Source: Agarivorans sp. Toyoura001
Lineage (GTDB): Bacteria; Pseudomonadota; Gammaproteobacteria; Enterobacterales; Celerinatantimonadaceae
Assembly: GCF_005405585.1 (NCBI RefSeq)
Contig: NZ_BJEQ01000020.1
Location: forward strand, 1 to 64,000
Length of the DNA stretch: 64,000 nucleotides
Direction of reading: 5' to 3'
In this document: positions 27,034 to 36,456 of the stretch, one piece after another
Numbering within the stretch: the stretch's first letter is position 1
How the letters are laid out: the number at the start of each line of letters is the position of its first letter
Translations under genes and position numbers: made by a program
The notes under the pieces: model-generated
What the model was told of the DNA's origin: nothing
Database searches by the model: none
The model's input: only the letters and a program-made list of their open reading frames with translations

Positions 27034-28173
27034 CTAGTGCTTTTTAACGAGTTGTTTTAGTTTGTGGGCGTAGCCGTGAAGCACTAAGTCATCAAATTGA
27101 TTGGCCAGTTCTCGTAGTTGAAAGTTTCGTTTTATATGCTCAAGGGCTTCGGTCAATACCTTGTCGTGAGCTTGCTTTGCCTGCTCTATGTTTTCTTCAA
27201 GAAACTGCACATCATGCACGTTATACAATTTTAGTGGGCGGAGGCGTTGCTTGATTTTTTGGTCGCTAAGTTTAGGAAAGGTGTTGCACTCTATGCCGAG
27301 TGCTCGCAAGCTGCTCATGGTACGTAGGCATTTTTCGCATTCACCGCAGTTATAACCATGATCGTGCCAGCATACTCGGAGTATGTTTAGGTAGTCAGGG
27401 TCTTGGCTTAGCACCTTTAGTTTGTCGATTCTTTTACAAGCTGCACCATGGTGTTCTATTTGAGTATGGTGATTACTCCATAAATGATCGGTGATGTAAT
27501 TAGAGCCCTCTGGAATATTGTTTTCATAGGTTAGCCCAGACGCGATAAAGCATTTTTTCACGCCCAAGGCTAAAGCAATGCTCGATAAACCGCCGCCAAA
27601 ACACACTCCCCAATTTAGCTGGTGGTGATAACCTAAAAAACGCACATTGGTTTCGCAGGGGACCAGCTGCTTGCCTTTACTGGCCAAATATTGCTCGTTG
27701 CAGTTATAGGCTTGTTGATACAAGTTATCGCTGGAAAGCTGCATATCAATGCCTTTAGCAAACAATAGGTAGTCTATCTGCTGCTGTTTTTGGTTAAAGG
27801 TGTAACTCCCATCTATACCTCCAGAAAAAAAAGACACCGTGTCGTTGTTAGCGTTAGCCGGCTCCATGGCGACACCGCCGTTTACTTTAATAGTATTCAG
27901 TTGATGCTTAAGGTAGGGCTGCCAGTAGCTAAAAATATGTTGCAGTTGCTCTAGGTTATTCAGCAAAGTGGGTGAGTAGTTGGCGCTATCTTCTAATTGT
28001 AAATCTTGATTCTTGGCCATGCTTATTAGCAAGCAGGCTGCAATAAAGGGATCAGCACTTAAGACCGGAGGGTACTGCTCTGGAAACTTATACCACAAGT
28101 CAAAACCCGCGCAGTCGGCACGTAAAATAGCATGTCCTGCAGTGTGTTCTATGCGGATTTGAGAAATCTTCAT
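27034..28173 (-). CDS. QueC-like PP-loop protein A (unknown function)
   Basis: Upstream paralogue of the next gene on this strand, 379 residues with the same architecture: an N-terminal domain of about 110 residues, PP-loop FFSGGIDGS (115-123), KGIDMQLS, CETNVRFLG, ITDHLWS, and a zinc-type cysteine set C268, C276, C279, C282 (YNCGECEKC). Again the PP-loop serine after D is glycine. The two proteins have diverged widely, which suggests different substrates or a heteromer rather than a recent duplication. PP-loop enzymes adenylate a carboxyl or carbonyl to add nitrogen or sulfur. The substrate here is unknown. The operon has its own upstream gap of 182 bases. Confidence 0.6.
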   Translation of the reverse strand: MKISQIRIEHTAGHAILRADCAGFDLWYKFPEQYPPVLSADPFIAACLLISMAKNQDLQLEDSANYSPTLLNNLEQLQHIFSYWQPYLKHQLNTIKVNGGVAMEPANANNDTVSFFSGGIDGSYTFNQKQQQIDYLLFAKGIDMQLSSDNLYQQAYNCNEQYLASKGKQLVPCETNVRFLGYHHQLNWGVCFGGGLSSIALALGVKKCFIASGLTYENNIPEGSNYITDHLWSNHHTQIEHHGAACKRIDKLKVLSQDPDYLNILRVCWHDHGYNCGECEKCLRTMSSLRALGIECNTFPKLSDQKIKQRLRPLKLYNVHDVQFLEENIEQAKQAHDKVLTEALEHIKRNFQLRELANQFDDLVLHGYAHKLKQLVKKH

Positions 28174-28355
28174 AAAGCCTCCTCGCTAGCTGTTAATCCT
28201 AGTGGCAATAAGCTTTTTTATACAATTAAGCGGGAGGACTAAGGCGAGGATTCGTCAGAAAAGCCTTAGTTGCAGTTAGCTATTGTTTACACTTGCCCGA
28301 GCCAACTTGTTCGGTTCAGGTACAATCATTATTTAAAATGCGTTAATTCATTAGC

Positions 28356-29264
28356 TTAAATTTCATTTAAATAGGCCAAGCAAACTGCCGTTGCACTGGT
28401 TCGGTTCTCTACGGCTAACTTTTGAAATATAGCTTCAAGGTGTTTATTGACGGTACGCGGGCTCATATCCAATATTTGGGCTATTTCACGATTGGTTTTT
28501 CCTCTCGCTAACCAAAACAGTACTTCGGACTCACGTTCAGTTAAGGCAAAGCGTTGGCGCAATGAATCCCGCATGCTGTGCTCGTCGTTGTCGACTAATC
28601 GCAGTAAGTGTTCTCCGGGGGATGATTGCCCCAGATAGCGGATCTGCAGCGGCTTATCTAGTTTAGCTAGCGACAATATCGAATGTTTCTCTGGCTTATG
28701 CATAAGCCACGTTTTTAGTTGTTGGGTGAGTAATTCAAGGTTTTGATTAAGCTCTATGCTTATTGAGCTTAAAAGCGCGGCCGCTTTAGAGCTACGCCAA
28801 ATAACAGCTGCTTTATTGTTGATGGTGAAGGTGGCTTGGCCTAACTCATCTAAAGCGCCGTGAGCGCTGCGAGTGAGGCGCGCGTTGCTAAGGTGAACTT
28901 TTATTCGCGCGAATAACTCATCGAGCTTTATGGGTTTATGGATATAGTCGACACCGCCTGACTCTAAGCCCTTAATCATTGATTCGCTGTCGCTCAAACC
29001 GGTCATAAATATCACTGGAATATCGCTAAAATCGCTATCTTGTTTAAGCAGTTGGCAGGCTTCAAAACCGTCCATGTTGGGCATTAAGGCATCCATGAGT
29101 ACTAAATCTGGATTAATCCGTAGGCTAATATCTAGGGCCTGCTGTCCATCCATGGCAATGAGTACCGTATAACCTTGTTCGTTGAGGGCGGTGTTTAACA
29201 TGGCTAAAGATTCGGCCGCGTCGTCGACCACTAAAATAACGCCTTTCGAGCTTGCCGTGTTCAT
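28356..29264 (-). CDS. LuxR-type response regulator of the permease-kinase
   Basis: A 302-residue regulator with an N-terminal receiver domain (phospho-acceptor D58 in LVLMDALMP, lysine in HKPIK), a middle region of about 100 residues resembling a PAS-like module, and a C-terminal LuxR/NarL helix-turn-helix (LTERESEVLFWLARGKTNREIA). The start ATG at 29264 follows AAGGAGGA and overlaps the kinase stop by four bases, so the two are translationally coupled partners. The likely target is the divergent urt-fmd operon, inferred from position. The frame open further upstream would add 11 residues from inside the kinase gene. Confidence 0.87.
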   Translation of the reverse strand: MNTASSKGVILVVDDAAESLAMLNTALNEQGYTVLIAMDGQQALDISLRINPDLVLMDALMPNMDGFEACQLLKQDSDFSDIPVIFMTGLSDSESMIKGLESGGVDYIHKPIKLDELFARIKVHLSNARLTRSAHGALDELGQATFTINNKAAVIWRSSKAAALLSSISIELNQNLELLTQQLKTWLMHKPEKHSILSLAKLDKPLQIRYLGQSSPGEHLLRLVDNDEHSMRDSLRQRFALTERESEVLFWLARGKTNREIAQILDMSPRTVNKHLEAIFQKLAVENRTSATAVCLAYLNEI

Positions 29265-32200
29265 GATAAATCCTCCTTTTTCATGAGCTGTTCGCAAGCC
29301 ATGCTTATTTTAGAAAACTGAAATTGACTTAAGTCTTGTCTGAACTGCTGGGTAATGACTAAAAGCTTTGGGTCACATTCTAAGTGCTGCAAACCTTGCT
29401 CAATGCCTTGTACAAAACCCAGTTGCGCCATCTGGTTAATCTCGTTTAGCTGTTCTCGCTGATGTTGATTGATCGTTGGCGCTGTATTTGCCACTAGCGA
29501 AGAGGGTTGAGGTGGTGTTGGCGGCGTTATTGGGCTAAATCGCCAAGTAATGGCTAAGGCTTTGGCTATTTTCTCAAGTAGTGCGTTGTAACGTATTGGC
29601 TTGGCTAAATAGTCATTGTGAAGAGCTTGTTCAACATGGCGGATCCCAGCGTCTAAAAACGAGGGTTCATTAGCATTCGCCGACACCATAATTATGGGTG
29701 ATTCTACCGCTTGTTTACGCAACTCAGCCAGTAATTGCCAACCACTCATCACGGGCATGGAGATGTCTAATAGAAACAAATCAACCTTGTTGTGTTCTAG
29801 AGCACTTAAACAGTCAATGGCATCGCTGGCTTCTAACACGCTAAAGCCCAAAGGCTGGAGAATTTGTAGCACTAGACTTCTATGGTTGGGGTCATCGTCT
29901 ACTACCATAACGGTTTTACTTGGCCCATTTATGGATTCTATTTTGCCTAAGGCTGGCGCTTGGCTGGGGGCTTTTTCAATGCTTGATAGCATCAGACTTA
30001 ATTTAAATACGCTGCCTTTTTCAGGCTCGCTAGTGAGGCTGATATTGCCACCCATTATTTCAGTGAGCAATTGAGTTATGGTTAAACCAAGGCCAGTTCC
30101 TTGAGCTTGTACTGAACCACTGCTACGTACTCGCTCAAAGGGTTTGAAAACCCGTTCTTGGTCTTGTTCACTTATGCCAACACCAGTATCACTAATGGTA
30201 AATTCGGCCACTTGATTGCGATAATGCACTTTTAGCGAGACTTCACCATGTTGGGTAAATTTTACCGCATTGGATAGTAGGTTGATTAAAATTTGCCGTA
30301 AGTGGGTTTCATCTGCCACCACCCAATGAGGTAGATAAGGACTCGGTTGGTAGCTAAAACTAATGCCTTTATTCTTGGCTTGTAAGCTAAACATATCGAC
30401 CAAGTCGTTGAGTAAGGCACCTATTTCCACTTGGTCTCGCTGCAGTTCAAGCTTACCTGCTTCAATTCTTGATATGTCCAACAAGCCTTCGATAATGTCG
30501 GCCAAGTGCTCGCCACTGCGTTTGATTAATGAAACTTTAGCCACATGTTCGTTAGCCAAGGTGGGGGCTTTTTCTAATAACTGGGCATAACCCAGTACTG
30601 AGTTTAGCGGTGTTCTTAACTCGTGACTAATGCCGGTGAGATAGCGGCTTTTGGCATGGTTAGCCGATTCTGCGGTTTCTTTAGCTTGCTGTAAGGCTTG
30701 GTCAGTGGCTTCGTGGGCAGAGATTTCTTGGCTGAGTAATTGGGTTTGGCGCTGTGATTCATCTAGCGCAAATTGGCGGCTGTCGTTGGCCAATACAAAC
30801 AGCCATACCAACACCCCCATAATGATCATTAGTAAAAAGAATATATGGCTTAAAGTGGCAGAAATAGCGGCTTTGGTGGCTACTTCGCTTCCCGGTATTC
30901 GCGCGTACACCAGATAAAACAAACTCGCGATAAGCATGGCGATTAGCGCCATTAAACCAGAAAAGTGCAACAAGCGGGTATTCATTAACGACGAGACAGA
31001 TTTAGGGAGAATTAAGGCGACAAACTGACTTAATTGCTGGCCAAATCGGGCGTTGGTTTTGCACTGATCGTGGCAGCGTGCATCTAAGGTGCAACACAAA
31101 GAACAAATTGCTCCACCGTAGGCTGGGCAACTGGCTAAATCCTCAATCTCAAAGCTATTTTGGCAAACCGTACACTCACCTTGGAGTGTGTTAGGCAGTG
31201 TGGATTCCCTAGCTAGGTAATAGCGCCCTTGGGTGAGCACCGCAATAATGGGCGAGCAAACAAATGCACAGCCCAAACCTATAAATGGCGCTAGTGCTTG
31301 GGCGGTATCGCCGAGGTTGCCGGTATAACAATATATTCCGGCAAACGAGGCAAATACCATGGCGCCTACTCCAACCGGATTAATGTCGTAGAGGTGAGCG
31401 CGCTTAAATTCAATATGTTTGGGGCTTAACCCTAAAGGTTTGTTGATGATCAAATCGGCAACCAGCGCACCTACCCAAGCCACGGCCACATTAGAATAGA
31501 TACCTAGAATATCTTCGATGGCCGAGTAGATACCCAGCTCCATAATAAGCAGCGCGATGATGACATTAAACACCAGCCAAACCACTCGCCCTGGGTGGCT
31601 ATGGGTTAAGCGCGAAAAAAAGTTAGACCAAGCAATAGAGCCAGCATAAGCATTGGTAACGTTAATTTTTAGCTGACAAACTAGTACGAAAATACCGGCG
31701 AGCGATAGGGCAACCAGCGGTGACTGCGTCATATATGAAAAAGCGACTTGGTACATTTGAATTGGGTCACCAGCCACGTCTTCGCTCACTCCTGCGTTAA
31801 TCGCTAACACCACTAAAAATGATCCCAGTAAAATTTTCACCGCGCCGACAATTATCCAACCGGGACCGGCCGAGAGTAATGCTAACCACCAACATGCTCG
31901 ATGTTTTTTGTTGGCCTCTGGCATAAAGCGTAAAAAGTCGACCTGTTCGCCAATTTGCGCCATTAAAGAGAACAGTATTCCCGATGCTGCACCAAATAGA
32001 TGCAGGTTAAATTGGCCGGTTGCATCGCTTTCCTGAGCGCCTTGGTATTGTAACCAGTTGTCTATGGCATTCGATTCGTGCCACAGGATAAATACGAAAG
32101 GGGTGATTTGTAATATTAGCCACAGGGGTTGGCTCCAAAGTTGAAAGCGGCTAATAAACGTAATGCCGTGGGTAACTAAAGGAATAACAACAACCGCGCT

Positions 32201-32662
32201 AATTAAGTAACCAATGCTTAGAGGGATATTAAATAATAGTTCTAAGGCTGAGGCCATTATCGCCGCTTCAATGGCAAAAAAGATAAAGGTAAAAGAGGCG
32301 TAGATTAGCGAGGTAATGGTAGAACCAATGTAGCCAAAGCCCGCACCCCGGGTGAGTAAATCGATGTCTACGCCGTAACGTGCCGCGTAGTAAGAAATAG
32401 GCATACCGCAAAAAAAGATAATCGCTGAAACGACTAAGATTGCGGCGATTGAGTTGCTAAAGCCATAGCTGAGCATTAACGCTCCGCCTATTGCTTCTAA
32501 GGCAAGAAAAGAGATAGCGCCTAAGGCGGTATTAGAGACGCGAGCAACCGACCATTGCCTCGCGCTTTTAGAGGTAAACCTCAGCGCATAATCTTCCAAG
32601 GTTTGATTGGCGACCCAGCGGTTGTAGTTTCGCCTTGCCTTAAATACGTGCTGATCCTTCAT
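29261..32662 (-). CDS. NCS1 permease fused to a hybrid histidine kinase
   Basis: An 1133-residue fusion. Residues about 20-470 form a 12-helix transporter-like domain of the NCS1 (cytosine/purine/hydantoin permease) type. A cysteine-rich patch at about 490-540 (CTVC, CPAYGGAICSLCC, CHDQCK) looks zinc-binding. Two more helices and a coiled coil lead to the kinase: H680 in GISHELRTPLN, N-box INLLSNAVKF, then G-boxes. A receiver domain has D966 in LFLLDISMP, and a tail of about 100 residues ends the protein. Such fusions next to urea transporter genes are known, and a nitrogen-compound sensing role is inferred. Divergent from urtA, and overlapping its response regulator gene by four bases. Confidence 0.87.
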   Translation of the reverse strand: MKDQHVFKARRNYNRWVANQTLEDYALRFTSKSARQWSVARVSNTALGAISFLALEAIGGALMLSYGFSNSIAAILVVSAIIFFCGMPISYYAARYGVDIDLLTRGAGFGYIGSTITSLIYASFTFIFFAIEAAIMASALELLFNIPLSIGYLISAVVVIPLVTHGITFISRFQLWSQPLWLILQITPFVFILWHESNAIDNWLQYQGAQESDATGQFNLHLFGAASGILFSLMAQIGEQVDFLRFMPEANKKHRACWWLALLSAGPGWIIVGAVKILLGSFLVVLAINAGVSEDVAGDPIQMYQVAFSYMTQSPLVALSLAGIFVLVCQLKINVTNAYAGSIAWSNFFSRLTHSHPGRVVWLVFNVIIALLIMELGIYSAIEDILGIYSNVAVAWVGALVADLIINKPLGLSPKHIEFKRAHLYDINPVGVGAMVFASFAGIYCYTGNLGDTAQALAPFIGLGCAFVCSPIIAVLTQGRYYLARESTLPNTLQGECTVCQNSFEIEDLASCPAYGGAICSLCCTLDARCHDQCKTNARFGQQLSQFVALILPKSVSSLMNTRLLHFSGLMALIAMLIASLFYLVYARIPGSEVATKAAISATLSHIFFLLMIIMGVLVWLFVLANDSRQFALDESQRQTQLLSQEISAHEATDQALQQAKETAESANHAKSRYLTGISHELRTPLNSVLGYAQLLEKAPTLANEHVAKVSLIKRSGEHLADIIEGLLDISRIEAGKLELQRDQVEIGALLNDLVDMFSLQAKNKGISFSYQPSPYLPHWVVADETHLRQILINLLSNAVKFTQHGEVSLKVHYRNQVAEFTISDTGVGISEQDQERVFKPFERVRSSGSVQAQGTGLGLTITQLLTEIMGGNISLTSEPEKGSVFKLSLMLSSIEKAPSQAPALGKIESINGPSKTVMVVDDDPNHRSLVLQILQPLGFSVLEASDAIDCLSALEHNKVDLFLLDISMPVMSGWQLLAELRKQAVESPIIMVSANANEPSFLDAGIRHVEQALHNDYLAKPIRYNALLEKIAKALAITWRFSPITPPTPPQPSSLVANTAPTINQHQREQLNEINQMAQLGFVQGIEQGLQHLECDPKLLVITQQFRQDLSQFQFSKISMACEQLMKKEDLS

Positions 32663-32971
32663 GGTTTACGCGCCTTCCTTTTATTGGCTTAGCCAGAAGC
32701 AAGCATTAATCACGCCGAATTATCTCCACGATAATGTCATAAATATCAATAGAATCAGTATGTTATTGATAGGTTGAGAATATGGGAATGGCTTGTTATC
32801 AGCATGCGCTAATGAGTCTTGACCCTAAATCAATCGTTGCATTGTGGCTATGCGTCAAATGACGTAGTGGGCTAGAGCAATTAGCTCATTTTGCTGTTTA
32901 GCTGATTTTTGCAAAATGGTAGTCAGCAAGTATGGACACATTGTCTTACACACTCAGCAGGGACTATCACT
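32663..32971. promoter_or_regulatory. Divergent control region between the permease-kinase and urtA
   Basis: This 309-base gap must carry both promoters. Its main visible element is the near-perfect palindrome TGCGTCAAATGACGTA at 32851-32866, about 105 bases before the urtA start. It is a reasonable candidate site for the LuxR-type regulator encoded in the divergent operon. No sigma-54 motif with correct spacing was seen. Confidence 0.45.
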
Positions 32972-34234
32972 ATGCAAAAACTTAATAAATCAGGCTTAAG
33001 CAATGTGCTACGCCGGAACATTTTAAAAGGAATGATGGCATTGCCAGCAGCTATGTTGGTGTCACAGCTAAGTTTAGCCGCAGCCATGAGCACCGCCGAT
33101 GTGAATACCACCGGTTTAGCGGTGACCGACGATACCGTGAAGGTAGGTATCTTACATTCCATCACTGGCACCATGGCCATTAGTGAGACGGGTTCGGTAC
33201 AAGCAGAGATGTTGGCGATTGAGCAGATTAACGCTATGGGTGGCGTATTGGGTCGTCAAATTGAATATGTGCAAGAAGATGGCGCCAGCGACTGGCCAAC
33301 CTTTGCTGAAAAATCTAAAAAACTATTAGTAAAAGATAAGGCCGCTGCGGTATTTGGTTGTTGGACATCGGCATCGCGCAAAGCGGTACTGCCAGTGTTT
33401 GAACAATACAACGGCATGCTTTATTACCCTACATTTTATGAGGGTTTGGAGCAGTCGCCGAATGTTATTTACACGGGTCAAGAAGCCACTCAGCAGATTA
33501 TTGCTGGTATCGATTGGGTAACCAAAACCAAAGATGCTAAAAGCTTTTTCTTGTTAGGTTCGGATTATATTTGGCCGCGTACCTCTAATAAAATTGCGCG
33601 TAAGCACATTGATAAATTGGGTCTTAAGGTCGTTGGCGAAGAGTACTACCCGCTAGGTCACACCTCATTTAACTCTGTTATCAACAAAATCAAACTGAAA
33701 AAACCTGATGTTATCTACGCGATTGTGGTGGGTGGCTCTAACGTGGCTTTTTACAAGCAACTTAAAGCGGCTGGCATTGATATGACCAAAGAGAAACCAT
33801 TGGTTCTGACTATCTCAGTAACCGAAGATGAAATTTTGGGTATAGGTGGCGAAAACATGCAGGGTGCTTACGCGGCAATGAAGTACTTCCAAAGCCTGAC
33901 TAACACAAATAACCAAGAGTTTGTTGCTGCCTTTAAGAAGCGTTGGGGTGACGATATTGTGATTGGCGACGTAACTCAGGCGGCTTACTTAGGCCCATGG
34001 TTATGGAAAGCCGCAGTAGAAAAAGCCGGCTCGTTTGATATTGATAAAGTACGCGCGGCGTCACCAAATCTTGAACTTACCACTGCACCAGAAGGTTACG
34101 TGAAGGTACATGAAAACCATCACTTATGGTCTAAAACACGTATCGGTCATGCCTTGCCAAATGGCCAGTATGAAGTGGTGTATGAAACAGAAGACCTGAT
34201 TGAGCCAAACCCATTCCCTAAAGGTTATCAGTAA
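32972..34234 (+). CDS. urtA: Urea/short-amide ABC transporter substrate-binding protein
   Basis: Periplasmic binding protein of the UrtA/FmdD group within the branched-chain amino acid type. From ATG 32972 it has 420 residues. The signal peptide contains a twin arginine, LRRNILKG, before the hydrophobic core, so Tat export is likely, as in other UrtA proteins. Family marks include VKVGILHSITGTMAISE, VQEDGASDWPTF, FGCWTSASRKAVLP and YPTFYEG. The open frame upstream adds 21 residues without a signal-like context. Adjacent fmdA and fmdB suggest that short amides may be substrates as well as urea. Confidence 0.9.
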   Translation: MQKLNKSGLSNVLRRNILKGMMALPAAMLVSQLSLAAAMSTADVNTTGLAVTDDTVKVGILHSITGTMAISETGSVQAEMLAIEQINAMGGVLGRQIEYVQEDGASDWPTFAEKSKKLLVKDKAAAVFGCWTSASRKAVLPVFEQYNGMLYYPTFYEGLEQSPNVIYTGQEATQQIIAGIDWVTKTKDAKSFFLLGSDYIWPRTSNKIARKHIDKLGLKVVGEEYYPLGHTSFNSVINKIKLKKPDVIYAIVVGGSNVAFYKQLKAAGIDMTKEKPLVLTISVTEDEILGIGGENMQGAYAAMKYFQSLTNTNNQEFVAAFKKRWGDDIVIGDVTQAAYLGPWLWKAAVEKAGSFDIDKVRAASPNLELTTAPEGYVKVHENHHLWSKTRIGHALPNGQYEVVYETEDLIEPNPFPKGYQ

Positions 34235-34300
34235 CCACGTGTTCGTGACCTAGTTAGCTAGGTCACCTTCCTTTTCTATAGCTTTAATGAGGAACACAAG

Positions 34301-35227
34301 ATGTTTGCCGATTATACCAGCTCAGAGCTTACCGCCATTTTCGCCATGCAGGGATTTGCCGGTCTAATTTTATTTTCTGTATTTGTTCTTATGGCTTTAG
34401 GTTTGGCCATTATATTCGGCCAAATGGGTGTTATTAATATGGCGCACGGCGAATTTATGATTCTCGGCGCTTACATTACCTACCTTACCTCTCAGCTATT
34501 TAGCGCCTATTTACCTAGCTTATTTGACGGCTACTTCTTTATTGCCATGTTGCTGGCTTTTGTGGTCACCGGAGCCTTAGGGGCTCTTGTGGAGTGGGCA
34601 ATGATTCGACATTTGTACAAGCGCCCTTTAGATACCTTATTAGCAACGTGGGGCTTAAGCCTAATTTTGCAGCAACTTTACCGCACCGTATTTGGTGCCA
34701 GAGAAGTAGGGGTGAGTTTACCTGATTGGTTAATGGGATCTTACGCCATCACCGACATTATTGAAGTGCCGATTAACGGCATATTTGTCATGGTGCTTAC
34801 CATCTTTATCACTATTGGCGTTTACTTGTTGATGCAAAAATCACGCTTGGGTAAACAAACCCGCGCAGTAGTACAAAACCGCGCTATGGCAGGTGCTGTA
34901 GGCATTAATACCGAGAAGGTGGATCGCTATACCTTTGCTTTGGGCTGCGGTATTGCAGGCGTCGCTGGCTCGGCCTTTACCATGGTGGGATCTACCGGAC
35001 CTACCGCCGGGCAATTGTACATTGTAGATACCTTTTTAGTGGTGGTATTTGGTGGCGCTTCTAGCTTACTTGGCACAGTCGCCTCTGCCTTTACCATCTC
35101 ACAAGCTCAATCCACCATGGAATTTTTCCTTAGTGGTTCTATGGCTAAAGTTCTCACCTTATTGACCGTGGTCGGCATTTTAATGTTACGCCCACAAGGT
35201 TTGTTTTCGCTCAAGGTTCGTCGTTAG
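34301..35227 (+). CDS. urtB: Urea/amide ABC transporter permease UrtB
   Basis: Inner-membrane permease of the LivH type, 308 residues with about eight helices. The motif GLAIIFGQMGVINMAHGEFMILGAY is characteristic. Near the C-terminus the family segment FGGASSLLGTVASA is present. It starts 66 bases after urtA behind ATGAGGAAC and is followed by urtC after 5 bases. It should pair with UrtC to form the channel. Confidence 0.92.
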   Translation: MFADYTSSELTAIFAMQGFAGLILFSVFVLMALGLAIIFGQMGVINMAHGEFMILGAYITYLTSQLFSAYLPSLFDGYFFIAMLLAFVVTGALGALVEWAMIRHLYKRPLDTLLATWGLSLILQQLYRTVFGAREVGVSLPDWLMGSYAITDIIEVPINGIFVMVLTIFITIGVYLLMQKSRLGKQTRAVVQNRAMAGAVGINTEKVDRYTFALGCGIAGVAGSAFTMVGSTGPTAGQLYIVDTFLVVVFGGASSLLGTVASAFTISQAQSTMEFFLSGSMAKVLTLLTVVGILMLRPQGLFSLKVRR

Positions 35228-35232
35228 GGAGA

Positions 35233-36456
35233 ATGATGATGTCATCACAAATTAGTGCTGCGCCTGCGCAGAATAGTAGCCCAGTAGATTGGTGGAAGTA
35301 CCTGTTATTGGCTGTAATCTTATTAGTTGTTTTACCTTTGGCATTAGATATTTTCCGGCTGAATTTAATCGGCAAATACCTTACCTACGCTTTTGTCGCG
35401 ATTGGCTTGGTGTTGTGCTGGGGATGCGGCGGCATTTTAAGTTTAGGCCAAGGGGTATTCTTTGGTTTAGGTGGGTATTGCATGGCGATGTTTTTGAAGC
35501 TGGAGGCTTCAAACCCAGAAGCCACTGCCATCCAATCTACTCCTGGTATTCCTGATTTTATGGATTGGAATCAGCTCACCGAGTTGCCTTGGTTTTGGCA
35601 GCCCTTCCATAGCTTAAGCTTTACCTTATTGGCGGTGATTGCGGTGCCGGTGATATTCGCTTTTATCATTGGTGTTGCGATGTTCACACGACGGGTGGGT
35701 GGCGTGTACTTCGCCATTATTACCCAAGCCATTGCCGCTATTCTCACCATTTTGATTATTGGCCAGCAAGGCTATACCGGTGGGGTAAACGGCATTACCG
35801 ATTTACGCACCTTTGTAGGCTGGGACATTCGTACCGAGTCTGCTCAGTATCTTCTTTACTTCGTGAACGTTGCTTTGCTATTTGCGTGCTTGTTTGCAGC
35901 CTTGTATATCAAACGCTGTAAGTTAGGTCGTTTGCTGGTGGCGATGCGCGAGAAAGAAGACCGAGTGCGCTTTTCTGGCTACAACGTAGCAAGCTTCAAA
36001 ATCTTTGTTTTTTGTATAGGTGCAGCATTTGCGGCTATTGGTGGCGCAATGTTTACTCTGCAGGTGGGCTTTATGTCGCCTTCGTTTGTGGGCATCGTGC
36101 CGTCGATTGAAATGGTGATCTTTTGTGCGGTAGGCGGACGTTTGTCGCTGTTGGGCGCAGTATACGGCACTTTATTGGTTAACTTAGCCAAAACCAGCTT
36201 CTCAGAGTCTTTTCCTGAGCTGTGGTTATTTGCCATGGGGGCGCTGTTTATTGGCGTGGTATTGGCGTTTCCAGACGGCTTAGCTGGCTTGTATCAAACC
36301 TACATTCAACCTTGGTTTAAGCACTTTATTAATCGTGAAAAAGTGGGGCTAACTCCGCCAGCGCCAATCCCAGAAAAAACCACCACTCCAGCTAAAGAAC
36401 CAGTGGCGTCTAGCCTGTCATCATCACTTGAGGAGAGCCGTAATGTCCCAGCTTAA
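35233..36456 (+). CDS. urtC: Urea/amide ABC transporter permease UrtC
   Basis: LivM-type permease of 407 residues. The family motif appears as GCGGILSLGQGVFFGLGGYCMAM, followed by YTGGVNGITDLRTF. A proline-rich cytoplasmic tail (about 370-407) is extra. Three ATGs in a row lie at the start, and the first or second is used behind AGGGAGA. Its last 14 bases overlap urtD, showing coupling. Confidence 0.92.
   Translation: MMMSSQISAAPAQNSSPVDWWKYLLLAVILLVVLPLALDIFRLNLIGKYLTYAFVAIGLVLCWGCGGILSLGQGVFFGLGGYCMAMFLKLEASNPEATAIQSTPGIPDFMDWNQLTELPWFWQPFHSLSFTLLAVIAVPVIFAFIIGVAMFTRRVGGVYFAIITQAIAAILTILIIGQQGYTGGVNGITDLRTFVGWDIRTESAQYLLYFVNVALLFACLFAALYIKRCKLGRLLVAMREKEDRVRFSGYNVASFKIFVFCIGAAFAAIGGAMFTLQVGFMSPSFVGIVPSIEMVIFCAVGGRLSLLGAVYGTLLVNLAKTSFSESFPELWLFAMGALFIGVVLAFPDGLAGLYQTYIQPWFKHFINREKVGLTPPAPIPEKTTTPAKEPVASSLSSSLEESRNVPA

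Noticed and set aside
25778-28173. The PP-loop pair as genuine QueC (queuosine synthesis)
   Set aside because: Both are about 150-190 residues longer than QueC, have a changed PP-loop, and no other queuosine genes are nearby.
25778-28173. The PP-loop pair as a known anti-phage system (Qat or type IV CBASS)
   Set aside because: No cyclase, QatA/B/D-type, ubiquitin-like or nuclease gene is adjacent, so the assignment is not supported.
29694-30074. A 126-residue plus-strand frame opposite the permease-kinase
   Set aside because: It is antisense to the receiver and kinase domains, whose motifs are intact, and has no ribosome site.
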